This document shows positions 55,235-63,385 of a DNA stretch of 63,385 nucleotides, one piece after another; the stretch's first letter is position 1; each line of letters begins with the position of its first letter. The notes under the pieces were generated by a model. That model did not search any database. It had not been told where the DNA came from and worked only from the letters and a program-made list of their open reading frames with translations. Position numbers and translations under genes: made by a program. Source of the stretch: Desulfovibrio litoralis DSM 11393 (GTDB taxonomy: Bacteria > Desulfobacterota > Desulfovibrionia > Desulfovibrionales > Desulfovibrionaceae); NCBI RefSeq assembly GCF_900143255.1, contig NZ_FRDI01000010.1, positions 1 through 63,385 on the forward strand, read 5' to 3'.

Positions 55235-55924
55235 ATGATAAATTTATTTAAAACTATAATATTCTCTGTTCTTTTTGTTGGTTGTATGACAACAAGTAGC
55301 TATGGCGTTGGTATGGAGCTAGACAGCTTTAAGGGGTATCACGGTGATTTTTCCGAATATTCCGTAGTCTTTCAGTGTAAAGTCGGCTCAACTAAAAAAC
55401 AGACTATCTCGCTTCTGCGTGGTGATCCCTTTTATAAAGGTCATTTTTATGCCATTAAAACAGGTGAAAAAATAGAACCTTTAGGCAAGTTCTTACCTTA
55501 TAATAGCTCTGATGAGCGAGACTTTGGAAAGTCTTATTCTGATGCTGATAGCATTTATGTAGATTGTGCCGGTAAAGATTCAAAAGTTTTGGTTATTTAT
55601 GGGAGCTTTGGTGGAAATCGCCATGATGTGCTGGCACTGGGTTATAACAGTCCCTTTAAGGAATATGCACGAATACACCTGAGAACAAAGGCATGGATAG
55701 AACATATATACATAACTCCGCCTTATAATAAAGGAATGTGGCTATTTGTAGGCGGTGATAACGATACAGAATATCCCGGAAAGATAATGTACACAGGTGG
55801 GTTCTGTTATGAGGGCGGACAAAGACACAGAATGAAAGATGGTGAAATTTATGATGAGTATTATTACCAAGATAAACTGCCTACAGGCGTATCTAGAGCA
55901 AAGCTTAAACGCATAAAAAAATAA
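55235..55924 (+). CDS. Exported protein or lipoprotein of unknown function
   Basis: A 229-residue protein with an N-terminal signal; either a lipoprotein (FVGC, C17) or a protein cut after SSYG. The mature part reads as beta strands with repeated aromatic-glycine turns (VIYGSFGGNRHDVLALGYN, MWLFVGGDNDTEYPGKIMY, TGGFCYEGGQRHRMKDGEIY). No family recognised. AAGGAG site before the ATG. Third-codon and base usage look like those of its neighbour at 54.4 kb, suggesting a shared accessory origin. Confidence 0.7.
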   Translation: MINLFKTIIFSVLFVGCMTTSSYGVGMELDSFKGYHGDFSEYSVVFQCKVGSTKKQTISLLRGDPFYKGHFYAIKTGEKIEPLGKFLPYNSSDERDFGKSYSDADSIYVDCAGKDSKVLVIYGSFGGNRHDVLALGYNSPFKEYARIHLRTKAWIEHIYITPPYNKGMWLFVGGDNDTEYPGKIMYTGGFCYEGGQRHRMKDGEIYDEYYYQDKLPTGVSRAKLKRIKK

Positions 55925-56104
55925 GCTAAATATAAATAAGCATATTAAAAAACACTAAAGGCTATTATGAACCCTTTAAATTTGATCAGATTATAATATT
56001 CCGTGAAGGATATGCTTACCAAATAAATGGTTAAAAACACACTGCCAAGAGTGTTTCATCATGTGTTGCATAACTATCGAAAAAAAGACCCAAAGAAGGG
56101 ATAT

Positions 56105-56479
56105 ATGAAAGGTATATTGGTAAAAGTTCTAAAAATCCTTTGGATTCTCTGTTCGCTGGCAGTCTTAGCAATAACGCTTGTTTATACTGAACCGAATCAA
56201 TCGAACGACGTTTACATTGTCTTTATGTATGGCATGTTGTCTTTGTCCTTCCCAATCGGTATCCTTGTTGCGTGGTTGTTTGCTTTGTTGATATTGCTTG
56301 AGGAATACTCTGGGGTACCTTTGCTTAGCTTGCTCGAATCAAACTATGTGGTGTTTTCTGTGATGTGGGTGGTCTTTTTTGCTGCCGGTTATGCTCAGTG
56401 GTTTATATTCCTGCCTTTGCTGTGGAACAAGATAAAGATGAAGATAAAGGCAAGGAGAATGGGTAGTAGCGGGGCATAA
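56105..56479 (+). CDS. Small membrane protein of unknown function
   Basis: Three hydrophobic helices (about 6-27, 37-66 and 80-105 from ATG 56105) with a basic C-terminus (KIKMKIKARRMG). The frame opens at ATG 56027 (150 residues), but AAGGGA 5 nt before ATG 56105 gives a better site and a 124-residue protein. No family recognised. It is the last of three unknown exported or membrane genes between alaS and katA. Confidence 0.6.
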   Translation: MKGILVKVLKILWILCSLAVLAITLVYTEPNQSNDVYIVFMYGMLSLSFPIGILVAWLFALLILLEEYSGVPLLSLLESNYVVFSVMWVVFFAAGYAQWFIFLPLLWNKIKMKIKARRMGSSGA

Positions 56480-56661
56480 TGATATTAAATAGTCTATTTA
56501 ACATAGTGTCACATGGCATATAAATGGAAAGAATTCGTTGTGTTGCCTCTGAATAATATTATCAACCTTGCTACAAAAAAATATTGTTTTAATTAAATGC
56601 TTACAAAATAAATGGTTGTTATCTATATAAGCAAGCAAGAGATATAAGCGTAGTAAAAGTG

Positions 56662-56707
56662 TTGACACATTTCCTTGATAAAGCTATCTATATATAAATA
56701 TATATAG
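56662..56707 (+). promoter_or_regulatory. katA promoter with overlapping palindromic operator candidate
   Basis: TTGACA (56662-56667) and TATCTA (56685-56690) are 17 nt apart. A perfect palindrome CTATATATA-N2-TATATATAG (56688-56707) starts in the -10 box and covers the transcription start. Such a site would suit a repressor; A/T-rich palindromes of this kind are typical of peroxide regulators of the PerR group, but the match to the PerR consensus is partial. Confidence 0.55.
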
Positions 56708-56748
56708 TATGTATGCAACACCTGTAACACTTTCTATTGGAGGTTCCT

Positions 56749-58179
56749 ATGTCTCTCAAGAAGCTTACAACGGCAGCAGGCGTACCTGTTCCGGATAATA
56801 ACAATAGTGCTACAGCCGGACCACGAGGCCCGGTTCTTTTACAAGACATCTGGCTATTAGAAAAACTCGCCCATTTTGACAGAGAGGTCATTCCTGAGCG
56901 TCGTATGCACGCAAAAGGTTCCGGTGCGTATGGCACTTTTACGGTAACTCATGACATTACTCAATTTACTTCTGCCAAGTTGTTTTCAGCAATAGGGAAG
57001 AAAACCGATTTATTTATTCGCTTTTCCACAGTGGCTGGTGAACGTGGTGCCGCCGATGCGGAGCGTGATATTCGTGGTTTTGCTATTAAATTCTATACAG
57101 AGGAAGGTAACTGGGATCTAGTAGGCAATAACACTCCTGTTTTTTACCTGCGTGATCCGCTTAAGTTTCCTGATTTGAATCATGTAGTCAAACGTGATCC
57201 ACGCACAAATCTACGCAACGCAGAATATAAATGGGACTTTTTCTCTCACTTGCCGGAAGCTTTGCATCAACTCACCATTGATTTTACAGACCGTGGTTTG
57301 CCAAAATCATATCGCCATATGCACGGCTTTGGCAGTCATACTTTTAGTTTTATTTCTAAAGAAAATAAGCGAGTTTGGGTAAAGTTTCATCTTAAAACCC
57401 AACAAGGCATTCAGTGCTTAACTAATGAAGAAGCCGCACATATTATCGCACAAGATAGGGAAAGCTCTCAACGAGACCTTTATGATGCCATAATGCATAA
57501 ACAGTTCCCAAAATGGAAGTTGTTCGTACAAATTATGACAGAAGAAAAGGCCGCAACATTACCATATAATCCTTTTGACTTGACCAAAGTGTGGTTTCAT
57601 AGTGATGCTCCCTTGCAGGAAGTCGGAGTGTTAGAGCTAAATCGCAATCCGGAAAATTACTTTTCAGAAGTGGAACAGTCCGCATTTAATCCGGCAAACA
57701 TTGTTCCGGGTATTAGTTTTTCTCCTGATAAAATGCTTCAAGGGCGTTTGTTTTCTTATGGTGATGCCCAACGTTACCGTCTTGGAGTAAATCACTTCCA
57801 AATCCCTGTAAATGCACCACGTTGTCCTTTTGCTCCGTATCATCGTGATGGTCTTATGCGGGTGGGTAGCAATAGTGGCGATATAAGCTATGAGCCAAAC
57901 AGTCATGGTGTTTTCCAAGAGCAGCCAGAGTTTCAGGAACCACTACTCCCACTACATGGCGATGCAGGACATTGGAACCAACGTGAAGACACCGATTACT
58001 TTAGCCAACCGGCAAAATTATTTGCTCTTTTGGACTCACCGCATCGTAAAAGGTTTTTTGCCAACATTGCTGCGGACTTGAAAGGAGTGTCTGAGCCTGT
58101 AGTAAAACGCCAACTTGATCTCTTTCATCAGGTAGACCCAGCTTATCGAAGCGGAGTTGTTGAGGCAATGAAACGCTAA
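56749..58179 (+). CDS. katA: Haem catalase KatA (small-subunit type)
   Basis: Breaks hydrogen peroxide into water and oxygen. The protein has 476 residues from ATG 56749, which has GGAGG 5 nt upstream; an in-frame TTG 12 nt earlier is not needed. The distal histidine is H54 in [13 protein letters not shown], the [20 protein letters not shown] block follows, and the proximal haem tyrosine is Y337 in [14 protein letters not shown]. Size and motifs fit clade 3 catalases. No signal peptide, so it is cytoplasmic. Followed by a terminator and, convergently, by the ankyrin gene. Confidence 0.97.
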   Translation: MSLKKLTTAAGVPVPDNNNSATAGPRGPVLLQDIWLLEKLAHFDREVIPERRMHAKGSGAYGTFTVTHDITQFTSAKLFSAIGKKTDLFIRFSTVAGERGAADAERDIRGFAIKFYTEEGNWDLVGNNTPVFYLRDPLKFPDLNHVVKRDPRTNLRNAEYKWDFFSHLPEALHQLTIDFTDRGLPKSYRHMHGFGSHTFSFISKENKRVWVKFHLKTQQGIQCLTNEEAAHIIAQDRESSQRDLYDAIMHKQFPKWKLFVQIMTEEKAATLPYNPFDLTKVWFHSDAPLQEVGVLELNRNPENYFSEVEQSAFNPANIVPGISFSPDKMLQGRLFSYGDAQRYRLGVNHFQIPVNAPRCPFAPYHRDGLMRVGSNSGDISYEPNSHGVFQEQPEFQEPLLPLHGDAGHWNQREDTDYFSQPAKLFALLDSPHRKRFFANIAADLKGVSEPVVKRQLDLFHQVDPAYRSGVVEAMKR

Positions 58180-58205
58180 ACTTAGTTTTTTACTTCTATA
58201 AAACT

Positions 58206-58256
58206 ACCGCTTAATCAATATGACTTATGTTGTGTTGGTTAAGCGGTTACTTTTTA
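58206..58256 (+). terminator. Terminator of katA
   Basis: Stem ACCGCTTAATCAA / TTGGTTAAGCGGT (13 bp, one mismatch), loop about 16 nt, followed by TACTTTTTA. Confidence 0.7.
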
Positions 58257-58293
58257 GAATAGTTATTAAAAACATGATTGTTCTACTTAAAGA

Positions 58294-58560
58294 ACATTGC
58301 AAAACTCCGTTTTAAATACGTTTTTCATCTTTTTATGCTTTGTTTGCATATATCATAAAACGTCTTAAGTCTCGAACACCACTCGTTTTACAGGAAAATT
58401 TAATTTTCATTATTTTTTGAATTGGTTTAACTAAAAAAAGACTCGCTATTTTTTAATAACGAGTCTTTTTTATTTATAAATTAAAGACCATTTCTTATGC
58501 GTGTAGTTTGGGAGTGTCTTCTTTAAGGAAGCCACTTTTCGACTATTGTGCAAGAGTCTC
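58294..58560 (-). repeat. Dispersed repeat, copy C, rearranged
   Basis: Read on the minus strand it begins GAGACTCTTGCACAATAGTC, GTGGCTTCC/GAAGACAC at about 58510-58560, then loses the middle, then resumes with GGAAAATT/AATTTTCC and GTTTTATG...CATAAA to GCAATG (58294-58410). A terminator hairpin and about 90 bp of other sequence sit in the gap. Orientation is opposite to copies A and B. Confidence 0.7.
58433..58474. terminator. Strong bidirectional terminator between katA and the ankyrin gene
   Basis: AAAAAAGACTCG / CGAGTCTTTTTT stem with a 14-nt A/T loop; A and T runs on both sides make it effective in both directions. It separates the convergent katA and ankyrin genes. Confidence 0.85.
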
Positions 58561-58566
58561 TATTAT

Positions 58567-61500
58567 TTATTTTGTAGCTTTTAATAAAAGCTGCTGAATC
58601 TCTCTATCTCCTACGATAAGATCTAAGGGAATATAGCCTTGTTCGTTTTTTAATTTAGGATTGGCCTTTGCCTTTAATAAAAGCTCAACAATACCTTCAT
58701 CATCTTTTTGGGTTGCAATATGTAGGGCGGTGTTGCCTTCTCTATTTTGTATATTAGGGTTAGCTTTTGCTTTTAACAAAATGTCAACACCCTCTTCGTT
58801 GCCTTCTTTTGCTAGGGTAATTAGAGCTGTATCACCGCTGTTATTTTTTATATTAGGGTCTGCTTTAGCTTTTAATAAAAGTTCAAGCCCTTCTTTATAG
58901 TAATCTCCAGCCGCATTGTGTAGTGGAGTGTTTCCAAATTTATTTTGTATATTAGGGTTCGCTTTAGCTTTTAACAACAAGGGAATTACCTTTAGCTTTT
59001 CCTGTTTTATTGCCACATGCAATGGAGCGTTACCGTTTTTATCTATCATATTAGGATCAGCCTTTGCTTGTAACAAGAGTTCAACAATCTTGTCGCAACC
59101 TCTTTCTGTTGCTTCAATCAGAGGCGTATTTCCGTCTTCATTTTTAATATTAGGGTTTGCTCCGGCTTTAAGTAAAGGCGGAATAGCATCAACGTAACAC
59201 GATTCTGCGGCGTGCATGAGTGGAGTTTCTAAATTAGGGTCGGCTCCATTGTCCAATAAGCATTTAATAATCTCTACGCTACGCTTTTGTTGAATCGCTT
59301 GAAACATCGGAGTAGAAAACTCTGGGTCAACTCCGTTTACATCTATCCCTGACTGTATTCTGGCTTTTAACTCTTTTGGCTCTATATTCAGCATTACAGC
59401 TCTCGCAAGATATGGACTTTTTTTACCGGCGTTTTCTGCTTCTATTGTTGCGTTAATCTCCTTGGATTCTTCCATGGTATTCAGCAAGATCATATTATTA
59501 GGTTTATTATTTTTCCCTTGGGAGCGTTCTTTTACAGCCTTTTCAGCCGCCTTGTTTACAGGCCTGTTCAGTTCATCAAATAAAGGAGTTTCCTCTTTTT
59601 TTTCTGACTTTCCACCAGCCTCAGTCAGTAATTTTTCTATTTCCGGATCAGAGGTTTCGTCAAGAGGGGTGTTTCCATCGCTGTCTTTTATATTTGGGTC
59701 TGCTTTAGCTTTTAATAATATTTTTACTGCTTCTATATTTTTATTGCGGGCTGCTCTATGGAGAGCAGTCCCATATTCGTTTGTGGCATTAGGGTCTGCC
59801 CCTGCCTCCAATAAAAGCTTGAGTATGGGAAGGTCTGTTGCAGTATCGCTTACTGCTATAAGGGGGGTATAGCCTCTTTTATCCTTTATATTGGGGTTTG
59901 CACCAGCTTTTAATAATAACGCTGTAATCTCTGGTTTTTGATAGGGAGAAGAAACAGTATGATATAAAATAGTGTAGTTATCTTCATTAATAGGGGCATT
60001 TATATCATGCTTAAGAGCTAGAAACAACTTAACTGTACCGATTTTGTTGCTAGTCATTCCGAGAGACCAAGGGGTATATCCTTCTTTATTTTTTATATAA
60101 GGGTCGGCGTTTGCTTTTAAGAGCATTTTGATCAACTCTTCATTGTTATCTTTTACTGCTTCATGAAGAGCGGTATCTCCATCATTGGCTTGGTGATTAA
60201 TTTCAATATTGTGTTTTAAGAGTAATTGCACAATTTTGGTATTATTCTTTTCCACTGCTTGATGCAATAGAGTTTCGCCATAGCTATTAATATAACTAGG
60301 GTTAGCTCCGGCTTTTAGTAGTAGCTCTACTAGTTCGTCCGCATCGTTATGATATATAGCGGCATCTAAAAAATTTTCGCCTTTACTGCTTTTTACATTT
60401 ATATCTTTAATCTTGGGCAATAAAAGTTTTACTAATTCTATATTTTTTTGGTTTATTGCTTCCAATAACGGTTGGCTTTGAAAGCGGCCTATTTCCGGGT
60501 CTGCACCGGCTGAGAGTAGCATTTTAACGGCTTCTATATTTTGTTCTGATACAGCCAAAAATAAAGGAGTTTTTCCCGAAGAGTTTTGAACATCTATAAT
60601 AGCTTTAGCGTCTAACAACGCTTTTAAAATTTTAGTATCAGCCAAAGTAGCCGCATAATGTAAGAGAAAATTAGCTCTATTATCCGCAACGTTTAAATCA
60701 ACCTTTTCAGCTATTAAAGCGTTGACGGTTTTTAAATCGTTTTTTGATACTGCATTAATTAATGACGCAATTTGTTGTTTATTTCTTGTATCTATATTTG
60801 GATTAGTTTGGTCGTTTTGACTTGTATTATTTTTGTTTTTTGCTTTTTCTTGTTCGGCTTTTCTTGCTTGTATATTGTTTAAAAATTCAGGGTTGTTACG
60901 TAGCCATTGCTCTGTTTTTTCTTTCCAGCTTTGCAGTATTTGTTTGTCAACATTATAAGTAGCCATGGCTATCACTTGACGAGGGAATATTCTATTTGCC
61001 TGAGGGATAGTATCTGTGTATATGCTTGCCCACATATACAGATTTCCCCTGTTGCGTTCACTTTCGGCTAAGCCAACTAACTTCTCTATACCGGAGGGTT
61101 CACCCAAAATAGCGATTCTTTCGTATAATTCAGAGGCTTTTTTATAATTTTTCTGTCTTTCATAATGATTTCCTAGCTTAATCATTGCCCATATATTATT
61201 TTGAGAGGCGGCTTTGGTTAATAGCTCAAAAGCTAGTTTTTTATTAGCTTCTTCGGCTGTTTTGTCGAGGTTATCATTGTAGTCATCGTCTAAAAACTCT
61301 ATCAAGGCAATTTGTGCATTTGGATTACCTTTATCGGCTAGAGTAGTATAAATCTCTCTGGCTTTTTCTTTTTTTTCTCTATCATCTTCACGTTCATATA
61401 TTCTAGCCAAAAGAAAAGCCGATTGCTCATGTCCGTCTTTTTGTGCTATTTCTAAAAGCTTAATGGCTTTGGCGTCATCTTCTTTAACTCCTCGTCCATC

Positions 61501-62451
61501 TAGGTAATATTTTGCTAAAGTAAAACGAGCGTTATTGTCTCCACTTTCGGCTTTAGTATTTAAGTCTTTTATTTTTTGAGGTGTTATAATTTCCGGAACA
61601 TAGGTGTCTTCAGTTCTTGAATAGTTATCTTTTTGAGGCAACTCTACCGGAAAGTTTGGGGGCGGTGTTTTAGTCCATTGAGAAAGTAGCTTTAAGGCTT
61701 CCTTTCCTTCTAAACCTGTTAAGGCGAGATCAAGAAAAGCTAAGTTTTCAAAAATACTGGAATCTATACCCTCTGTTCTTGAATATCCATAAATGCCTCG
61801 GGGATTTTGTTTTTTTGTATTATCATCAGTATAGCCATTTAAAGCAAGATAAAGCCAGTAATATCCTGCAACTCCGTTATGCCCGATCTGTTTGCCTTCA
61901 GAATAAAGATTTCCCAACCTATAAGCCGCAAGTCTACTGCCAAGTGAGGCAGCCTTAGTCAAATATCTCACAATTTGTTCTTTGGAGCCAATATCACTAG
62001 AATAAGCTTGCAGTAACTCTTGAGCTTTCCATTCCAAAGCGGGGACAAATTCGGCTGTTATCGCTTTATCTAAATAACTCAAAGCGAGTTTGTTACCTTC
62101 ATCTTGTAATAGCATACTATAATAAAATTGTGCCGGAGCATAATTTTTGTCTGCTGCTTGTTGTAATAATTGCCTGCCTTCATCTTTATTTTCTGTCCAC
62201 ATTAACGCAATGCCCAGGTTTGTCATAGTAGCAAGGTCGCCACTTTGGGCTTTAGCACGCATGGATGAAAGGTTCTCTTTGGTAACAGTCTCTTCGACGA
62301 ATTGCTGAGTCGGTTTTATTTTCCCCGCCAATTTGGGTTTTAAAAATGTTTCACTCGACTTTTCGTTAGCGATTACCTTTGTATTCATACCTTCAAGCAT
62401 AAAATTGAATGATAAAACAAACAGCAAAAAAATTATTCCGGACAAACGCAT
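58567..62451 (-). CDS. Exported Sel1/TPR plus ankyrin-repeat protein
   Basis: A 1294-residue protein with an N-terminal signal (hydrophobic core about 5-20), so periplasmic or secreted. Residues about 55-500 hold Sel1-like repeats (NLGIALMWTENKDEGRQLLQ, ARFTLAKYYLDGRGVKEDDA, AMIKLGNHYERQKNYKKASE). A charged linker precedes about 19 ankyrin repeats in two blocks (about 560-960 and 1060-1290), with the recurring core LLLKAKANPNIQN. Periplasmic ankyrin proteins next to catalase genes are known to support catalase function in Pseudomonas (AnkB); here the genes are convergent. GGGAGA precedes the ATG. Confidence 0.88.
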   Translation of the reverse strand: MRLSGIIFLLFVLSFNFMLEGMNTKVIANEKSSETFLKPKLAGKIKPTQQFVEETVTKENLSSMRAKAQSGDLATMTNLGIALMWTENKDEGRQLLQQAADKNYAPAQFYYSMLLQDEGNKLALSYLDKAITAEFVPALEWKAQELLQAYSSDIGSKEQIVRYLTKAASLGSRLAAYRLGNLYSEGKQIGHNGVAGYYWLYLALNGYTDDNTKKQNPRGIYGYSRTEGIDSSIFENLAFLDLALTGLEGKEALKLLSQWTKTPPPNFPVELPQKDNYSRTEDTYVPEIITPQKIKDLNTKAESGDNNARFTLAKYYLDGRGVKEDDAKAIKLLEIAQKDGHEQSAFLLARIYEREDDREKKEKAREIYTTLADKGNPNAQIALIEFLDDDYNDNLDKTAEEANKKLAFELLTKAASQNNIWAMIKLGNHYERQKNYKKASELYERIAILGEPSGIEKLVGLAESERNRGNLYMWASIYTDTIPQANRIFPRQVIAMATYNVDKQILQSWKEKTEQWLRNNPEFLNNIQARKAEQEKAKNKNNTSQNDQTNPNIDTRNKQQIASLINAVSKNDLKTVNALIAEKVDLNVADNRANFLLHYAATLADTKILKALLDAKAIIDVQNSSGKTPLFLAVSEQNIEAVKMLLSAGADPEIGRFQSQPLLEAINQKNIELVKLLLPKIKDINVKSSKGENFLDAAIYHNDADELVELLLKAGANPSYINSYGETLLHQAVEKNNTKIVQLLLKHNIEINHQANDGDTALHEAVKDNNEELIKMLLKANADPYIKNKEGYTPWSLGMTSNKIGTVKLFLALKHDINAPINEDNYTILYHTVSSPYQKPEITALLLKAGANPNIKDKRGYTPLIAVSDTATDLPILKLLLEAGADPNATNEYGTALHRAARNKNIEAVKILLKAKADPNIKDSDGNTPLDETSDPEIEKLLTEAGGKSEKKEETPLFDELNRPVNKAAEKAVKERSQGKNNKPNNMILLNTMEESKEINATIEAENAGKKSPYLARAVMLNIEPKELKARIQSGIDVNGVDPEFSTPMFQAIQQKRSVEIIKCLLDNGADPNLETPLMHAAESCYVDAIPPLLKAGANPNIKNEDGNTPLIEATERGCDKIVELLLQAKADPNMIDKNGNAPLHVAIKQEKLKVIPLLLKAKANPNIQNKFGNTPLHNAAGDYYKEGLELLLKAKADPNIKNNSGDTALITLAKEGNEEGVDILLKAKANPNIQNREGNTALHIATQKDDEGIVELLLKAKANPKLKNEQGYIPLDLIVGDREIQQLLLKATK
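58580..59300 (-). repeat. DNA-level tandem repeats coding the C-terminal ankyrin block
   Basis: A roughly 99-bp unit with the conserved stretch TTTGCTTTTAATAAAAG or near variants recurs about seven times at about 58.66, 58.76, 58.86, 58.96, 59.06 and 59.16 kb. Identity between units at the DNA level exceeds what the protein fold needs, pointing to recent expansion or gene conversion. Confidence 0.7.
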
Positions 62452-62482
62452 TATATTGTCTCCCTAGCTAAATAGTTACATC

Positions 62483-62718
62483 TAAGTGGCTTTCGTTAGA
62501 AAGACACTCCAAAAACCGCGAATAATGGCAATGGGCTGGCTTTGCTCCAGTGCCCTTGAGACTCTTGCGGGGCTTCGGGGTATCCCCCGAAACAAGGGAA
62601 AATTTAATTTTCCTGTAAAATGAGTGATTCTTTTGAGAGTTAAGATGTTTTATGTTATGTGTATACAAAGCATAAAACGATGGAAAAGTATGCACAACGC
62701 AGTTATGCAATAGTTTCA
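62483..62718 (+). repeat. Dispersed hairpin-rich repeat, full copy B
   Basis: Same order of elements as copy A: GTGGCTTTC/GAAAGACAC, TTCGGGG/CCCCGAA, GGAAAATT/AATTTTCC, GTTTTATG/CATAAAAC, ending TGCAATAGT. It lacks the leading GAGACTATTG palindrome. It lies in the leader region of the ankyrin gene, on the opposite strand, and fills the 307-bp gap to the YccF gene. Confidence 0.78.
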
Positions 62719-62758
62719 ATACTTAAAAACTCTAATTATTACAAAGTAATATTAATGT

Positions 62759-63217
62759 TTACTTTTTAGCAAAATCTTGAGCTTGTCCATAAACTTTTTG
62801 CAGTCTGATGGCTTCGGCGGTTTCAACAGGCACGCAAACTTTACCCACAGGGTTAAGATAAGTGCCTAAAGATTTAGCAAGCGGAATAGCCATAGGAATG
62901 CCGATTATAGTTAAAAATAAACCCAAAACTTGCATGGCGCTTACTACGGCGGCAATTATCCCAATAGGCAAATATAAGAGCATAATAATAAAGGAATATG
63001 TTTTCCATGCTGGATTTTGATTTATATTCAAATCGTCTTTAGATACCATTGAGTAAGAATATGGAGCCAACAAAAATTTAGATAATTGAATTAACCCAAG
63101 ACCAATTGGAGCGGGAATAATCAAAATTGTCAAAAGACTACCCAATAAAAAGGTTAAAAAGGCGGTCATAAATCCCAAAAATGGAAAGTGCCATAAAATA
63201 TTCCCTAACATACGCAT
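62759..63217 (-). CDS. YccF-domain inner membrane protein
   Basis: A 152-residue polytopic membrane protein with the YccF signature at its start (GNILWHFPFLGF) and a second copy of the same glycine-proline helix pattern (IGIPMAIPLAKS), which in YccF proteins forms two repeats. Four or more hydrophobic helices. Role unknown for the family. The C-terminus (EAIRLQKVYGQAQDFAKK) is cytoplasmic-like and longer than in most relatives. Confidence 0.82.
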   Translation of the reverse strand: MRMLGNILWHFPFLGFMTAFLTFLLGSLLTILIIPAPIGLGLIQLSKFLLAPYSYSMVSKDDLNINQNPAWKTYSFIIMLLYLPIGIIAAVVSAMQVLGLFLTIIGIPMAIPLAKSLGTYLNPVGKVCVPVETAEAIRLQKVYGQAQDFAKK

Positions 63218-63280
63218 AGATATTCTCTCCCTATTTCAACTTGGTTAAAGGTTATTAAAACTATTTTATCCGTGAAAAGA

Positions 63281-63385
63281 CTAAACCCAGCGTGTTACAG
63301 CAGGCAACTCACTCTCGTGTATTGCTTTGTTTATTTCTTCAATCGAGGCGGTGGCTGTTCCGCTTTTACCTACAACAATTCCCGC
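63281..63385 (-). CDS. C-terminal fragment of a gene running off the window
   Basis: The last 34 codons of a minus-strand gene: AGIVVGKSGTATASIEEIN, then KAIHESELPAVTRWV and a TAG stop. The start lies beyond the window. The fragment is too short for me to name a family. Confidence 0.6.
   Translation of the reverse strand, partial: AGIVVGKSGTATASIEEINKAIHESELPAVTRWV

Noticed and set aside
58661-59872. Long hydrophobic frames opposite the ankyrin gene
   Set aside because: They reflect the antisense of repeated ankyrin codons; no ribosome sites and the sense gene is continuous.
62468-62719. 83-codon minus-strand frame upstream of the ankyrin gene
   Set aside because: It lies wholly inside repeat copy B, whose sister copies do not keep the frame.

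Overview
The window looks like a chromosomal segment of a low-GC (by eye mid-to-upper 30s %), motile, anaerobically respiring Gram-negative bacterium. The best fit is an AT-rich member of the Desulfovibrionaceae or a close relative. This is an inference from gene content and order: a fliR-flhB-flhA-flhF-flhG-fliA-cheY-fliL block, a futalosine-pathway gene (mqnE), a Re-citrate-synthase-like DRE-TIM enzyme, a separate IMP cyclohydrolase, a DMSO-reductase-type enzyme and a recA-alaS pair. No 16S rRNA is present, so the species is not fixed.

Layout. 0-1.3 kb: end of an rRNA operon (5S rRNA and terminator) and a frameshifted lipoprotein gene. 1.3-4.2 kb: adenine deaminase and a 1.2 kb gene-free stretch built of tandem and inverted repeats. 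4.2-9.4 kb: a dmsABC-type operon with its TorD/DmsD-like chaperone, behind a recognisable promoter. 9.4-20.2 kb: a giant YhaN/SbcC-like ATPase, two small proteins, an RluA-family pseudouridine synthase, the Re-citrate-synthase-like enzyme fused to a Cache-type sensor domain, a flippase whose 5' end has been tandemly duplicated, and IMP cyclohydrolase. 20.4-29.7 kb: the flagellar export/placement/regulation block with two small linked genes. 29.8-31.6 kb: a two-gene DUF262 + HEPN module, a candidate defence or toxin system. 31.7-45.3 kb: dus, a decayed gene tail, an FkbM methyltransferase, glycerate kinase, a DUF3829 lipoprotein, a type II restriction-modification pair, two paralogous membrane-anchored helical-repeat proteins, purN, ftsX, coaBC and a lipoprotein. 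45.6-54.2 kb: queA, a perfect parS site, parA, truA, mqnE, recA and alaS. 54.3-63.4 kb: an accessory stretch with three unknown exported or membrane proteins, catalase, a 1294-residue Sel1/ankyrin protein facing the catalase, a YccF protein, and copies of a dispersed hairpin-rich repeat.

How the parts fit. The dms operon would reduce S- or N-oxides using menaquinol, which mqnE helps make. The flagellar block supplies export-gate proteins, pole-placement proteins (FlhF/FlhG), the flagellar sigma factor and a CheY. Catalase and the periplasmic ankyrin protein may both serve oxidative-stress defence. Restriction-modification and DUF262-HEPN are the likely anti-phage elements. The best candidates for undescribed biology are the DUF262-HEPN pair, the dispersed multi-hairpin repeat family, the inverted-repeat block at 3.2-4.2 kb, and the enzyme-Cache fusion.
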